Shown in pieces: positions 18,995 through 25,750 of a DNA stretch of 64,000 bases (position 1 is the stretch's first letter; each line of letters begins with the position of its first letter). A model generated the notes under the pieces. The model saw only the letters and a program-made list of their open reading frames with translations, did not search any database and was not told where the DNA came from. The DNA comes from an uncultured Opitutales bacterium (GTDB taxonomy: Bacteria; Verrucomicrobiota; Verrucomicrobiia; Opitutales; UBA953): positions 32,688 through 96,687 of the forward strand of contig CAKUQY010000004.1 in NCBI GenBank assembly GCA_934675585.1, in the 5' to 3' direction. The position numbers and the translations under genes were made by a program.

Positions 18995-19500
18995 AAGTTC
19001 TCTTTTTCTTTTTCTATTTTTTCAGTTAAATAAAGTGCAATTACAATTGCCAACAAATCAAAAATCGGCGGTTGCGCATCGGGAACGATTAACGACAAGC
19101 CAAAAATTAATCCCGCAAAAATCAACGCCAAAATTGTCAACGACCATTTTAATTTGACGCCCAACAAAACGCACAAACCCATGCCGATAATCATCGGTCC
19201 CAACATTTGCGAAAACCAATGAATCGCCCACGGCGGGAACAGTGGATCCGTCGCTAACTTTGCCACAAAATCTGCGGGAACACCCTGATAATTTTCAAAC
19301 GCATAATTGCGCGCCATCGCGGGAACGCCATTCTCGTCATAAATTGTTTCAATCGCAACAAACTTTGCCAAACCTATACCGAACATACGCACAGCGATAA
19401 ACAAGCGCAATGCAAAAAGGGCCCAACGCCCTACAATTCGCTTGCGCGGCGCAACGACTTCCTGTTTTTTTTCGCTATTTTTTTCTGTATTTTCTTCCAT
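18991..19500 (-). CDS. Small integral membrane protein, DoxX-like topology
   Basis: 169 residues from the ATG at 19500 (MEENTEKN). A charged cytoplasmic N-terminus (about 30 residues) is followed by four hydrophobic segments: WALFALRLFIAVRMFGIGLAKF, HWFSQMLGPMIIGMGLCVLLG, LTILALIFAGLIFGLSLIV and FDLLAIVIALYL, with a 50-residue hydrophilic loop after the first. The LRLFIAVRMFGIGLAKF pattern recalls DoxX/TQO-type proteins, but I would not assign function. Start and stop are tightly packed between the DUF3791 gene and the GH20 gene (ATGA overlap), so translation is probably coupled. Confidence 0.7.
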   Translation of the reverse strand: MEENTEKNSEKKQEVVAPRKRIVGRWALFALRLFIAVRMFGIGLAKFVAIETIYDENGVPAMARNYAFENYQGVPADFVAKLATDPLFPPWAIHWFSQMLGPMIIGMGLCVLLGVKLKWSLTILALIFAGLIFGLSLIVPDAQPPIFDLLAIVIALYLTEKIEKEKENL

Positions 19501-19504
19501 AATT

Positions 19505-19723
19505 TTACAATTCGCGTTCCCGTAAAAATTCATTATTTAAATCTTCGGCAAGATACTGGTCGCTCATGCAATGCATATCGCCAATGCCTTGGCTGACCAA
19601 GCGATAAGTTTGCGAACGATAAAAAAAACTCAACGCCTTCGCCAACGAAATCTTTGCCTGCGCAGCAAATATTTTTACCACGCGCGCATATTTCATTTGC
19701 AACAAAATTTTATTTGCCGTCAT
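19505..19723 (-). CDS. DUF3791-like protein (second copy)
   Basis: 72 residues from the ATG at 19723 (MTANKILLQMKYARVV); a GTG at 19732 is possible. The pattern LLQMKYARVVKIFA...KALSFFYRSQTYRLVSQGIGDMHCMSDQYLAEDL matches what I recall as DUF3791-type small proteins that sit next to DUF3990. It overlaps the 3' end of the DUF3990 gene by 14 bp. With the copy at 20189 it brackets the DUF3990 gene, an arrangement suggestive of antitoxin or accessory subunits. Function inferred only. Confidence 0.65.
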   Translation of the reverse strand: MTANKILLQMKYARVVKIFAAQAKISLAKALSFFYRSQTYRLVSQGIGDMHCMSDQYLAEDLNNEFLREREL

Positions 19724-20192
19724 AACGCTCACTTTTTTTTAATTTTAAAAATTGCTCAATTGCTCGTTGACTTTTAAATGCAATTTGATAATTGGGTTTT
19801 TCGTAGCGCAATCGCTTGATCGCTTCAATTTTATCAATCAAGCCATCAAAAAACAATTCAATCGTATTAAAAACTTTGTCGTTCGCCACGCCACCCATCA
19901 CAATTTCATAACTATCATTGACGTTCCCGCGCCGATGAGCCACCACAAAATCCAACCATTCTTCCGAATATGTTTCAAATTTTAAAACCTTGCAAACCTC
20001 AAACGCCGTTTCGTCAAAATCATAAATCGACAAAAACGCCGCCGTTCCCGAAGATTCAAATTTTTTGCACCATTTTTTTGCCTGCTCAAGCGAGGGCGTC
20101 GTGTAAAAACCTTTGCCAAAATCAACGTTCCCGCGAGAATGCAAAACATCTGGCTGCTCTACAACAAGCGATGAGCCATGACACAAAATCAT
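19710..20192 (-). CDS. DUF3990 protein, candidate toxin of a small cassette
   Basis: 160 residues. N-terminal motif LCHGSSLVVEQPDV followed by VDFGKGFYTTPSLEQAKKWC is the DUF3990 signature; the H-G-S ... G-F-Y-T-T layout is reminiscent of small ADP-ribosyltransferase-fold enzymes, though I cannot confirm the catalytic residues. The rest (VAHRRGNVNDSYEIVMGGVANDKVFNTI, YQIAFKSQRAIEQFLKL) also fits DUF3990. It overlaps by 4 bp the upstream DUF3791 gene and by 14 bp the downstream one, typical of toxin-antitoxin operons. No signal peptide or membrane segment. Confidence 0.75.
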   Translation of the reverse strand: MILCHGSSLVVEQPDVLHSRGNVDFGKGFYTTPSLEQAKKWCKKFESSGTAAFLSIYDFDETAFEVCKVLKFETYSEEWLDFVVAHRRGNVNDSYEIVMGGVANDKVFNTIELFFDGLIDKIEAIKRLRYEKPNYQIAFKSQRAIEQFLKLKKSERYDGK

Positions 20193-20443
20193 TTCAAAAT
20201 TCCTTTCTGTCGCATCGCCTCCAAAAGATCTTCCAAAATATATTCTTTGCTTTGCGTGTGTAAAATTTCAAAATTAGGCACAATGTAATTTTGCAAAAAT
20301 TGCGATTGCTCGCTCAGTAATTTAAACATTTCTGGCGCGGGAACGCCCGTTTTTTCTGCCAAGTTTTCAACACAAAAAATCGCAAACTCAAGCTCGCGCT
20401 CGTTTTGAATAAAATCAAATGACTTTTCTTCGAATTCGTTCAC
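20189..20443 (-). CDS. DUF3791 protein (first copy)
   Basis: 84 residues from a GTG start at 20443 (no ATG fits). Family pattern: FAIFCVENLAEKTGVPAPEMFKLL...FEILHTQSKEYILEDL, where LHTQSxxYIxEDL is the hallmark of DUF3791. The window motif encodes GVPAP in the middle. First gene of the DUF3791-DUF3990-DUF3791 cassette, with a 4-bp ATGA overlap into DUF3990. Probable partner or antitoxin of the DUF3990 protein by position; not proven. Confidence 0.75.
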   Translation of the reverse strand: MNEFEEKSFDFIQNERELEFAIFCVENLAEKTGVPAPEMFKLLSEQSQFLQNYIVPNFEILHTQSKEYILEDLLEAMRQKGILK

Positions 20444-20464
20444 AATAATTCGCGTTCCCGTAAA

Positions 20465-21427
20465 TTATGAATTAAATGATAAAATTTCAGCGGGCGTTAC
20501 TGTTGCGGTGCCAAATTTTCCAACGACAATTCCCGCCGCCGTATTCGCAAAGCGCGCCGCATTTTCAAGATCCGTTCCCGCCGCAAGTGCCAAAGTCAAC
20601 GACGCAATCACCGTGTCGCCCGCACCCGAAACATCAAATACTTCGCGCGCAAATGTTGGAATCTGATTCAAAATTTTGCCTTCCCGCGAAAGCAACATCC
20701 CGTCCGCCCCCAATGTAATCACCAAATCGCGCGGATGATGTTTTTCCCAAATGCGTTTACAAATTTCTTCCGCGGGAAAATCGTTCCCGTGAATCTCATT
20801 TTGCATATCCGCCAACTCAATCGCCTCATTGCGATTGGGCGTAATCAAACCCACAGCTTCAAACGGCAAACGACGACGCGGCTTGGGGTCGAGCGCCGTC
20901 AATTTATCGCCCGCTTGCGACAAAATCGCTTGCAACATCGCCATGTCAATCGTTCCCTTGGCGTAATCAGACAAAATCACCGCGTCCGCGCGCGCAATTT
21001 CAGCAAACATCGCCTCTTTCACCGCGGGAACGTCCAAAGCATAATGTGCGGGTTCGAGTTCGCGGTCGATACGACAAAGTTGTTGGTTGCGCACCACCAC
21101 GCGCGATTTGATAATTGTACTCAAATCTTCACGACAAAAAACATCGGGATATTCGATGCCGTTTTGGCTCAAAATTTCTTGCAATTTTTTCCCCGCTTCA
21201 TCGTTCCCGCAAAGCCCACAAAGCACCGCGTTCCCGCCAAGCGAACAAATATTCAACGCCACATTTGCCGCGCCACCCGTCACATAACGATCTTTTGAAA
21301 CAGCCACCACGGGAACGGGCGCCTCGGGCGAAATCCGCGTCGCGTCGCCATGAATATAATGGTCGAGCATCACGTCGCCGATTACTAAAATTCGCGTTTT
21401 TGAAATTTTATCTAAAATCGTTTTCAT
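20465..21427 (-). CDS. rfaE1: D-glycero-beta-D-manno-heptose-7-phosphate kinase (RfaE1/HldE kinase domain)
   Basis: 320 residues from the ATG at 21427. PfkB-family sugar kinase: VIGDVMLDHYIHGDATRISPEAPVPVV, GGAANVALNICSLGG, LITPNRNEA, and the C-terminal ATP/anion-hole motif DVSGAGDTVIASL. The RISPEAPVPVV segment separates heptose kinases from other PfkB members. It makes heptose-1,7-bisphosphate for LPS inner core, supporting a Gram-negative envelope. The nucleotidylyltransferase half of bifunctional HldE is absent, so that step must be encoded elsewhere. It has motif copies inside weakly conserved loops. Confidence 0.9.
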   Translation of the reverse strand: MKTILDKISKTRILVIGDVMLDHYIHGDATRISPEAPVPVVAVSKDRYVTGGAANVALNICSLGGNAVLCGLCGNDEAGKKLQEILSQNGIEYPDVFCREDLSTIIKSRVVVRNQQLCRIDRELEPAHYALDVPAVKEAMFAEIARADAVILSDYAKGTIDMAMLQAILSQAGDKLTALDPKPRRRLPFEAVGLITPNRNEAIELADMQNEIHGNDFPAEEICKRIWEKHHPRDLVITLGADGMLLSREGKILNQIPTFAREVFDVSGAGDTVIASLTLALAAGTDLENAARFANTAAGIVVGKFGTATVTPAEILSFNS

Positions 21428-21499
21428 CAAAAGTGGGGAGTTGAATTAATTATAAAGTTTCACCCATATTTTCTCAATTCGTAAAATCCGCAAAAATGC

Positions 21500-22258
21500 T
21501 TAATTTTCAATCAATTTACTAATCGCCAATTGCGCGAGCGCAAGTCCAAACGCACCCGTAATCCAAGCCGCCGTTCCCGCGCGCGGTTTGCCTCCCGCAG
21601 GAGAAATTATTTCGGGAACGCCCTTTTCTTCAAGCATTTTTGATTGTTCCCGTGAAAAAACGCAAGGCACGCCCATTGACGTTCCCGCCTTTGAAAAACC
21701 ATATTCGCTACGCAATGTTTTGCGCACAAATTTCAACAAATTATCATTTTCAACCACGCTCAAATCGCCAAATTCCACGCGTAGCCCATCGCGTTTTCCC
21801 GCACAGCCACCACTTGAAACCACGGGAACGCCCACTGTTTTACAAGCCGCAATCAACGCCGCCTTGTTCACAACACCGTCAATCGCATCAACCACTAAAT
21901 CGGGTTTTTCGTCCGCAAAAAGCGTTCCCGCCGTTGTTTTATCAACAAACATCACGCGCGTCTCAATATTTGCCCAAGGGTTAATCTCGCGGGAACGCTC
22001 GGCAAGCACCGCAACTTTTTCTTTGCCGAGCGTCGAAGACAACGCACACAATTGACGATTTACATTCGTTTCGCAAACGCAATCAACATCAATCAAACGC
22101 AAATTGCCCAACCCACTTCGCGCGAGCGCCTCGCAAGTCCACGAACCCACACCGCCCACGCCAACGAGCCACACGCGCGTTCCCGCCAATCGCTTCAAAT
22201 TGTCGATCCCGTAAAGCCGCGCAATACCTGCAAATCTTGTCAAATAGCCGTCATTCAT
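21500..22258 (-). CDS. tcdA: tRNA threonylcarbamoyladenosine dehydratase
   Basis: 252 residues from the ATG at 22258 (MNDGYLTRFAGIARLYG); the frame upstream to 22369 runs into the tRNA gene and is not real. E1/ThiF-like ATP-binding fold: VWLVGVGGVGSWTCEALARSG, LIDVDCVCETNVNRQ, DLVVDAIDGVVNKAAL and SSGGCAGKRDGL. It cyclises t6A37 to ct6A in ANN-decoding tRNAs. Length and segments match YgdL/CsdL; CsdA/CsdE are not adjacent. It lies directly downstream of tRNA-Gly but is separated from it by a terminator. Confidence 0.88.
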   Translation of the reverse strand: MNDGYLTRFAGIARLYGIDNLKRLAGTRVWLVGVGGVGSWTCEALARSGLGNLRLIDVDCVCETNVNRQLCALSSTLGKEKVAVLAERSREINPWANIETRVMFVDKTTAGTLFADEKPDLVVDAIDGVVNKAALIAACKTVGVPVVSSGGCAGKRDGLRVEFGDLSVVENDNLLKFVRKTLRSEYGFSKAGTSMGVPCVFSREQSKMLEEKGVPEIISPAGGKPRAGTAAWITGAFGLALAQLAISKLIEN

Positions 22259-22292
22259 AAATATTAGCGTTCCTTTCAAAAAAAATAAAAAG

Positions 22293-22314
22293 CCCTTTCT
22301 CCAAAGAGAAAGGG
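22293..22314 (-). terminator. Terminator of tRNA-Gly
   Basis: CCCTTTCTC/GAGAAAGGG, 9-bp stem with 4-nt loop, followed on the minus strand by a T-rich run (22282-22292). No window motif in the stem. Confidence 0.88.
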
Positions 22315-22324
22315 TTTTAGAAAT

Positions 22325-22400
22325 TGGAGCGGGCGAACGGGTTCGAACCGTCAACATCCACCTTGGCAAGGTGGTACTCTACCAATTGAGCTACGCCCGC
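22325..22400 (-). tRNA. tRNA-Gly (anticodon GCC), CCA encoded
   Basis: Minus strand begins GCGGGCGTAGCTC and ends CGCCCGC-T-CCA. The acceptor arm pairs over 7 bp, the D arm contains AGCTCAATTGGTAGAG, the anticodon loop CTTGCCAAG reads GCC, and the T loop is GGTTCGAACC. The discriminator is U and CCA is encoded (22325-22327). 76 nt with CCA. Confidence 0.97.
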
Positions 22401-22420
22401 ATTTAAGTGAGTATGAATTG

Positions 22421-22449
22421 ATTATCTCATTTATTGAGTTTTAAGTCAA
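22421..22449 (-). promoter_or_regulatory. Promoter of tRNA-Gly
   Basis: Minus strand TTGACT (22444-22449), 17-bp spacer, GATAAT (22421-22426), ending 20 bp before the tRNA 5' end. Confidence 0.8.
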
Positions 22450-22463
22450 GCACTTTTTTCAGA

Positions 22464-23426
22464 TTATTTCTTCGATTTCTCTTCAAAATATTTTTGAATT
22501 TGCCGGCGCACGCCTAAACGTTGAGCTTTGGGCGGGATCGCAAGCGATTGCGACTCTACAAAATTGGCAAATTTATCAGAAACCGCAACTTCTAAAATTG
22601 GCAAAATTTGATCGCGTTTTGCTGCGGGATAAACAAAATAAAACGGCGCAGAAAACGGATAATCTCCATGCGCGATATTGCTAAACGATGGCGCATAAGC
22701 CGTTCCCGCAGCGCCCTTTTCGCTCACGGTTGAAACCGGCAACGCTTTCAAAGTTGGATATTTAATTGGGTCAAACGACGAAACAATCGCAATCGTTTCA
22801 TAACTCATATCTTTCAAAATTTCATCGTTCCCGCGAAACGTTAAAGTTTCAGACAACAAACTCGAATTCGGCGAAATTTTACTTTGAAAAAATGCCGACA
22901 ACGACGAACCGCGCATATTATTAATAATTGCACGAATGCGCGTCGAACCATCAAAATTAGATGAAATTTGCGCCCAATGATCAATGCGCTCTTGCGCAAA
23001 ACGCGAAAAAATACCACTCAATTGATAAAAATTAATTTGGTCAATCGCGTTCGATTTTGAAACCACAACAATCGCGGTTTGATAAGCGACAGGAATCGCC
23101 TTCCACTCACCGCTCACAATTTCGGGAACGGCATTTTTATCGGGCAAAAGCACCACCGCAAAATCGCATTTTTTTTCACGCAAATTTACCAAAGCCCAAC
23201 GCGAACCACGTAATTCCGCCGTCAACGCATAATCAGGATGCGCGCTCTCAACTTGCGCTTCAAATTCACGTTCAATCGTTCCCGCCAAAAAATCGGAACC
23301 ACAATAAGTCAATGCAATCACGGGAGCTGCGGGCGTTCCCGCGGTCGTTTCTGCGTTCCCGCAAACACTTGCCAGCGCAAGCGTTGCCATCGTTGAAAAA
23401 TATTTTAACAAACTTGAAGTTTTCAT
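22464..23426 (-). CDS. PstS-like periplasmic substrate-binding protein
   Basis: 320 residues from the ATG at 23426 (MKTSSLLKYFSTM); upstream frame overlaps the regulator gene. Signal peptide about residues 1-25 (ending CGNA). The body has the PBP-like-2 layout: IALTYCGSDFLAGTIEREFE, KKCDFAVVLLPDKN, VAYQTAIVVVSKSN, INFYQLSGIFS, RIRAIINNMRGSSLSAFFQ, YPFSAPFYFVYPA. This matches phosphate-binding PstS-type proteins, though the canonical TGSG phosphate loop is not evident and no Pst transport genes adjoin. It follows the sigma-54 activator gene by 4 bp, so both are likely one operon and it might act as a sensor or ligand for that regulation (inference). Confidence 0.7.
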   Translation of the reverse strand: MKTSSLLKYFSTMATLALASVCGNAETTAGTPAAPVIALTYCGSDFLAGTIEREFEAQVESAHPDYALTAELRGSRWALVNLREKKCDFAVVLLPDKNAVPEIVSGEWKAIPVAYQTAIVVVSKSNAIDQINFYQLSGIFSRFAQERIDHWAQISSNFDGSTRIRAIINNMRGSSLSAFFQSKISPNSSLLSETLTFRGNDEILKDMSYETIAIVSSFDPIKYPTLKALPVSTVSEKGAAGTAYAPSFSNIAHGDYPFSAPFYFVYPAAKRDQILPILEVAVSDKFANFVESQSLAIPPKAQRLGVRRQIQKYFEEKSKK

Positions 23427-23430
23427 TTTT

Positions 23431-24804
23431 TTATTTTGTTTTTTTAGTTTTAGTTTTGCACTTTGCGCTCGTTGCCAATTCTTTGTTGGCTTTAATTTTT
23501 CTGCCAATAGTTTTGCGCGTCACGCCTAATAAATCTGCAGCTTTCGTTTGATTGCCATTGGTTTCAACAAGCGCTTTGTGAATCAATTTAAGCTCGTTGT
23601 GATGCTTGGACAATTTACTTTTATCGCCACCAAAGCGTTCATCTAAATCAAGCGGCGAAATCTCAGCATCACCACTGTGCATCACCACAATGTTCTCGCA
23701 AAAATTGCGCAATTCACGAATATTTCCCGGCCAATCATAATCGCAAAGAATCGCCATCGCCGCTTTTGAAACTGTCGGACGCACCAACGCATTTTCTTTC
23801 GCAAATTTAGAAATGTAATGTTCAATCAACAACGCAATATCATCGCGACGTTCCCGCAACGATGGCAAATGCAACGCCACCACCGACAAGCGATAATACA
23901 AATCTTCACGGAACGTTCCCGCCTTGACCATTGCCAACAAATCACGATTTGTCGCGCAAACCAAACGCACATCTAATTGAATTGGTGTCGTCGAACCCAA
24001 ACGCTCAATGCTGTGCGTCTCTAAAAAGCGCAACAACTTAACTTGCGTCGATAAATCAATCTCACCAATTTCATCAAGAAAAAGCGTTCCCGCGTTCGCG
24101 GCTTCAAATTTACCAATGCGCCGCTCGGTCGCTCCCGTAAACGCACCTTTTTCATGACCAAAAACTTCACTCTCAAGCAACGAAGACGCAATCGCCGCGC
24201 AATGCACCGCCACAAATGGCTTTTTCGCGCGTGGCGAACTTTGATGAATCAATTGTGCAAACAATTCCTTGCCCGTTCCCGTCTCGCCCAAAAGCAAAAC
24301 CGTCGTTTTCGCCTGCGCCACACGCTGCGCTTTTTCGATAACCGATTTTAACGCATCGCTCTCGCCAATCAATTTTGAAAAATCAAATGTTTGATTCAAC
24401 CGCGCCGCCATCGCTTTATTTTCTTGCTCTGTCACACGTTGTGCCAACGCGCGCTTTATCACGAGCTCAAGCTTTTCAACATTGATCGGTTTCGGCAAAA
24501 AATCATACGCACCACGACGCATCGCCTCAACCGCCGTTTCAACGTTCCCGTAAGCCGTCATCATAATGCAAATCGGCTTACTCGGCAACGACAACGCAAA
24601 ATCAATCACCGACAAACCCGATTTGCCAGCCATCTTTAAATCCGTCACCACAACATCAATATGACGATTGCGATCGCTCAACAAACGCTCCGCCTCATCA
24701 GCATTCGACGCCGTAAAAACCTCATAATCATCTTCAAAAGTATCCGCCAAACCCTCACGCGTGTTGCGTTCATCATCAACAATTAATAAACAAGCTTTTG
24801 CCAT
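23431..24804 (-). CDS. NtrC-family sigma-54-dependent response regulator
   Basis: 457 residues in three domains. Receiver (1-120): acidic pair DD at 10-11, phosphoacceptor D55 in VVVTDLKMAG, T in MMTAYG, K in FLPKPI. AAA+ core (about 140-370): Walker A GETGTGKE, the sigma-54 contact loop GAFTGAT, Walker B LFLDEIGE and the R-finger region RFLETHSIERLG. C-terminal Fis-type helix-turn-helix (NQTKAADLLGVTRKTIGRKI), then a Lys/Thr-rich tail. No histidine kinase is adjacent, so it is an orphan here. Target promoters would be -24/-12 type. The PstS-like gene follows at 4 bp. Confidence 0.93.
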   Translation of the reverse strand: MAKACLLIVDDERNTREGLADTFEDDYEVFTASNADEAERLLSDRNRHIDVVVTDLKMAGKSGLSVIDFALSLPSKPICIMMTAYGNVETAVEAMRRGAYDFLPKPINVEKLELVIKRALAQRVTEQENKAMAARLNQTFDFSKLIGESDALKSVIEKAQRVAQAKTTVLLLGETGTGKELFAQLIHQSSPRAKKPFVAVHCAAIASSLLESEVFGHEKGAFTGATERRIGKFEAANAGTLFLDEIGEIDLSTQVKLLRFLETHSIERLGSTTPIQLDVRLVCATNRDLLAMVKAGTFREDLYYRLSVVALHLPSLRERRDDIALLIEHYISKFAKENALVRPTVSKAAMAILCDYDWPGNIRELRNFCENIVVMHSGDAEISPLDLDERFGGDKSKLSKHHNELKLIHKALVETNGNQTKAADLLGVTRKTIGRKIKANKELATSAKCKTKTKKTK

Positions 24805-24989
24805 TTGCTAATATTATGAGACATTTTTTCTCATTTTGCAACGAAGAACTAAAAAACGTTCCCGCGAGCATAAAATCGACCGCATTTAAAAGAATATCTG
24901 AACGGCGAGAATATTGCTATTGAGATTTCACGGGAACGCCAAATTTTCAAAAGCGCTTCGCGAAAAGCGCCTGCGGCGAAAAGGTTTTT

Positions 24990-25061
24990 GGGAGGCGGTA
25001 CCGAGTAACGCGAGATGGAACCATTTCTAATTTCGCCACAAACGGCGGGAACGCGGGAATG
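24990..25061 (+). repeat. Dispersed intergenic repeat R2, copy 1
   Basis: GGAGGCGGTA-C-CGAGTAACGCGAGATGGAACCATTT-type sequence, matched over about 60 bp by 42052-42114. This copy has an extra block GGCGGGAAC near its end that copy 2 lacks. Confidence 0.8.
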
Positions 25062-25103
25062 AAAAACCGTAGGTTTATTAGGAATCAATAGGATTTTTGA
25101 GTT

Positions 25104-25286
25104 GTGCCGAAGTCACTAAAATCGCTTGCGATGGCTAACCCCCACAAAAGCGAGCGAATTTTATTTCACTTATTTTCAAACTCGGTCATCGTCATTGTCA
25201 TCGTTCATAGTCGCGCGAATGCGCGTCTCGCGTGTGGGAGTAAAACAAAAATAACATCAGTCCCGAAGGGGGTGAACTAAAAAAAA
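25104..25286 (+). repeat. Dispersed intergenic repeat R1, copy 1
   Basis: About 180 bp matched in inverse orientation by 32492-32683 with few differences. Core landmarks: GATGGCTAACCCCCACAAAA, CTCGGTCATCGTCATTG, GCGCGAATGCGCGTCTCGCG, CAGTCCCGAAGGG. No long open frame and no coding signs. A short hairpin GTGCCGAAG-CAC opens it. Confidence 0.9.
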
Positions 25287-25347
25287 GTTAAGAGTTTAAA
25301 GTTGAGAATTCGCGGGAACGCCAAATTTTAAGTTTCAACTTTTTAAT

Positions 25348-25366
25348 CCCCCCCCCCCAAAAAAAA
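25348..25366 (+). repeat. C11 followed by A8 homopolymer tract
   Basis: Eleven C (25348-25358) directly followed by eight A, next to the right inverted-repeat arm. A candidate slippage site or assembly-error site; it lies in no gene. Confidence 0.9.
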
Positions 25367-25454
25367 CCTTTTCGCCGCAGGCGCTTTCGCGCGGGAACGC
25401 GCTTTTCGCGAAGCGCTCTTGAAATTATCCCGTTCCCGCGGGATTGGTGTTTGT

Positions 25455-25592
25455 GGCGAGAGTCGCCCTTTCTGGGCTAATTTTTATTTATTTGCTACCC
25501 AGGGCTTGCGCCCTGGCTAAAATAATTCGCGCCGTTGGCGTTTGGAGTTTGCGGGAAAAAATAACAAAAATGGAGTGGCAAGATGCCACTCC
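25455..25592. repeat. Cluster of three small perfect hairpins
   Basis: GGCGA/TCGCC (25455-25467), CCAGGGC-TTGC-GCCCTGG (25499-25516) and GGAGTGGC-AAGAT-GCCACTCC (25572-25592). None is followed by a T run, so they are not standard terminators. Confidence 0.75.
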
Positions 25593-25699
25593 TCCCATAA
25601 AAATCTTTTCGCCGTAAGCGCTTTTGCTTGGTTCGTGTAAATTCGTAGTTGAAAAAATCCCGAGTTTTCCCGCCGTTCCCGCGAAACGTTACAAAAAAA

Positions 25700-25726
25700 C
25701 CACCCGCGAGGCGTTCCCGCGAGTGG
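25700..25726 (-). terminator. nifJ terminator with motif in the stem-loop
   Basis: Minus strand CCAC-T-CGCG, loop GGAACGCCT, CGCG-G-GTGG, then seven T. The loop side carries the window motif GCGGGAACGC. Confidence 0.85.
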
Positions 25727-25750
25727 CTTTTTTGTGTTTAAGAAATTTCC

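Larger units (their letters stand above)
24951..25420. repeat. Inverted-repeat-flanked segment
   Basis: GCGCTTCGCGAAAAGCGC then CTGCGGCGAAAAGG near 24953-24985 reappears in inverse orientation at 25365-25416 (CCTTTTCGCCGCAGG ... GCTTTTCGCGAAGCGC). The right copy carries 18 extra bases that include a GCGGGAAC motif. A third partial copy (CTTTTCGCCGTAAGCGCTTT) lies at 25605-25625. The arms enclose about 375 bp with R1, R2 and the poly-C tract and no transposase, so the whole may be a non-autonomous element or simply repeats nested together. Confidence 0.65.
24805..25750. other. 946-bp gene-free, repeat-mosaic intergenic region
   Basis: No credible coding sequence. It contains a pair of inverted repeats at 24951-24987 and 25363-25420, repeat family R2 (24990-25061), repeat family R1 (25104-25286), a C11A8 tract, three simple hairpins (25455-25592), further short repeats (such as AATTCGTAGTTGAAAA at 25638, also near 37925) and a motif-built terminator for nifJ at its left-reading end. 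Several copies of the GCGGGAACG motif are scattered through it. Confidence 0.8.

Noticed and set aside
22259..22369. N-terminal extension of TcdA
   Set aside because: It would be encoded by the tRNA-Gly gene and its terminator.
24849..25088. 79-residue minus-strand frame
   Set aside because: It runs through the inverted-repeat arm and repeat R2, has no ribosome-binding site and a composition like translated repeats.
24951..25420. Insertion sequence
   Set aside because: The arms are there, but the interior has no transposase frame and no target duplication could be identified.
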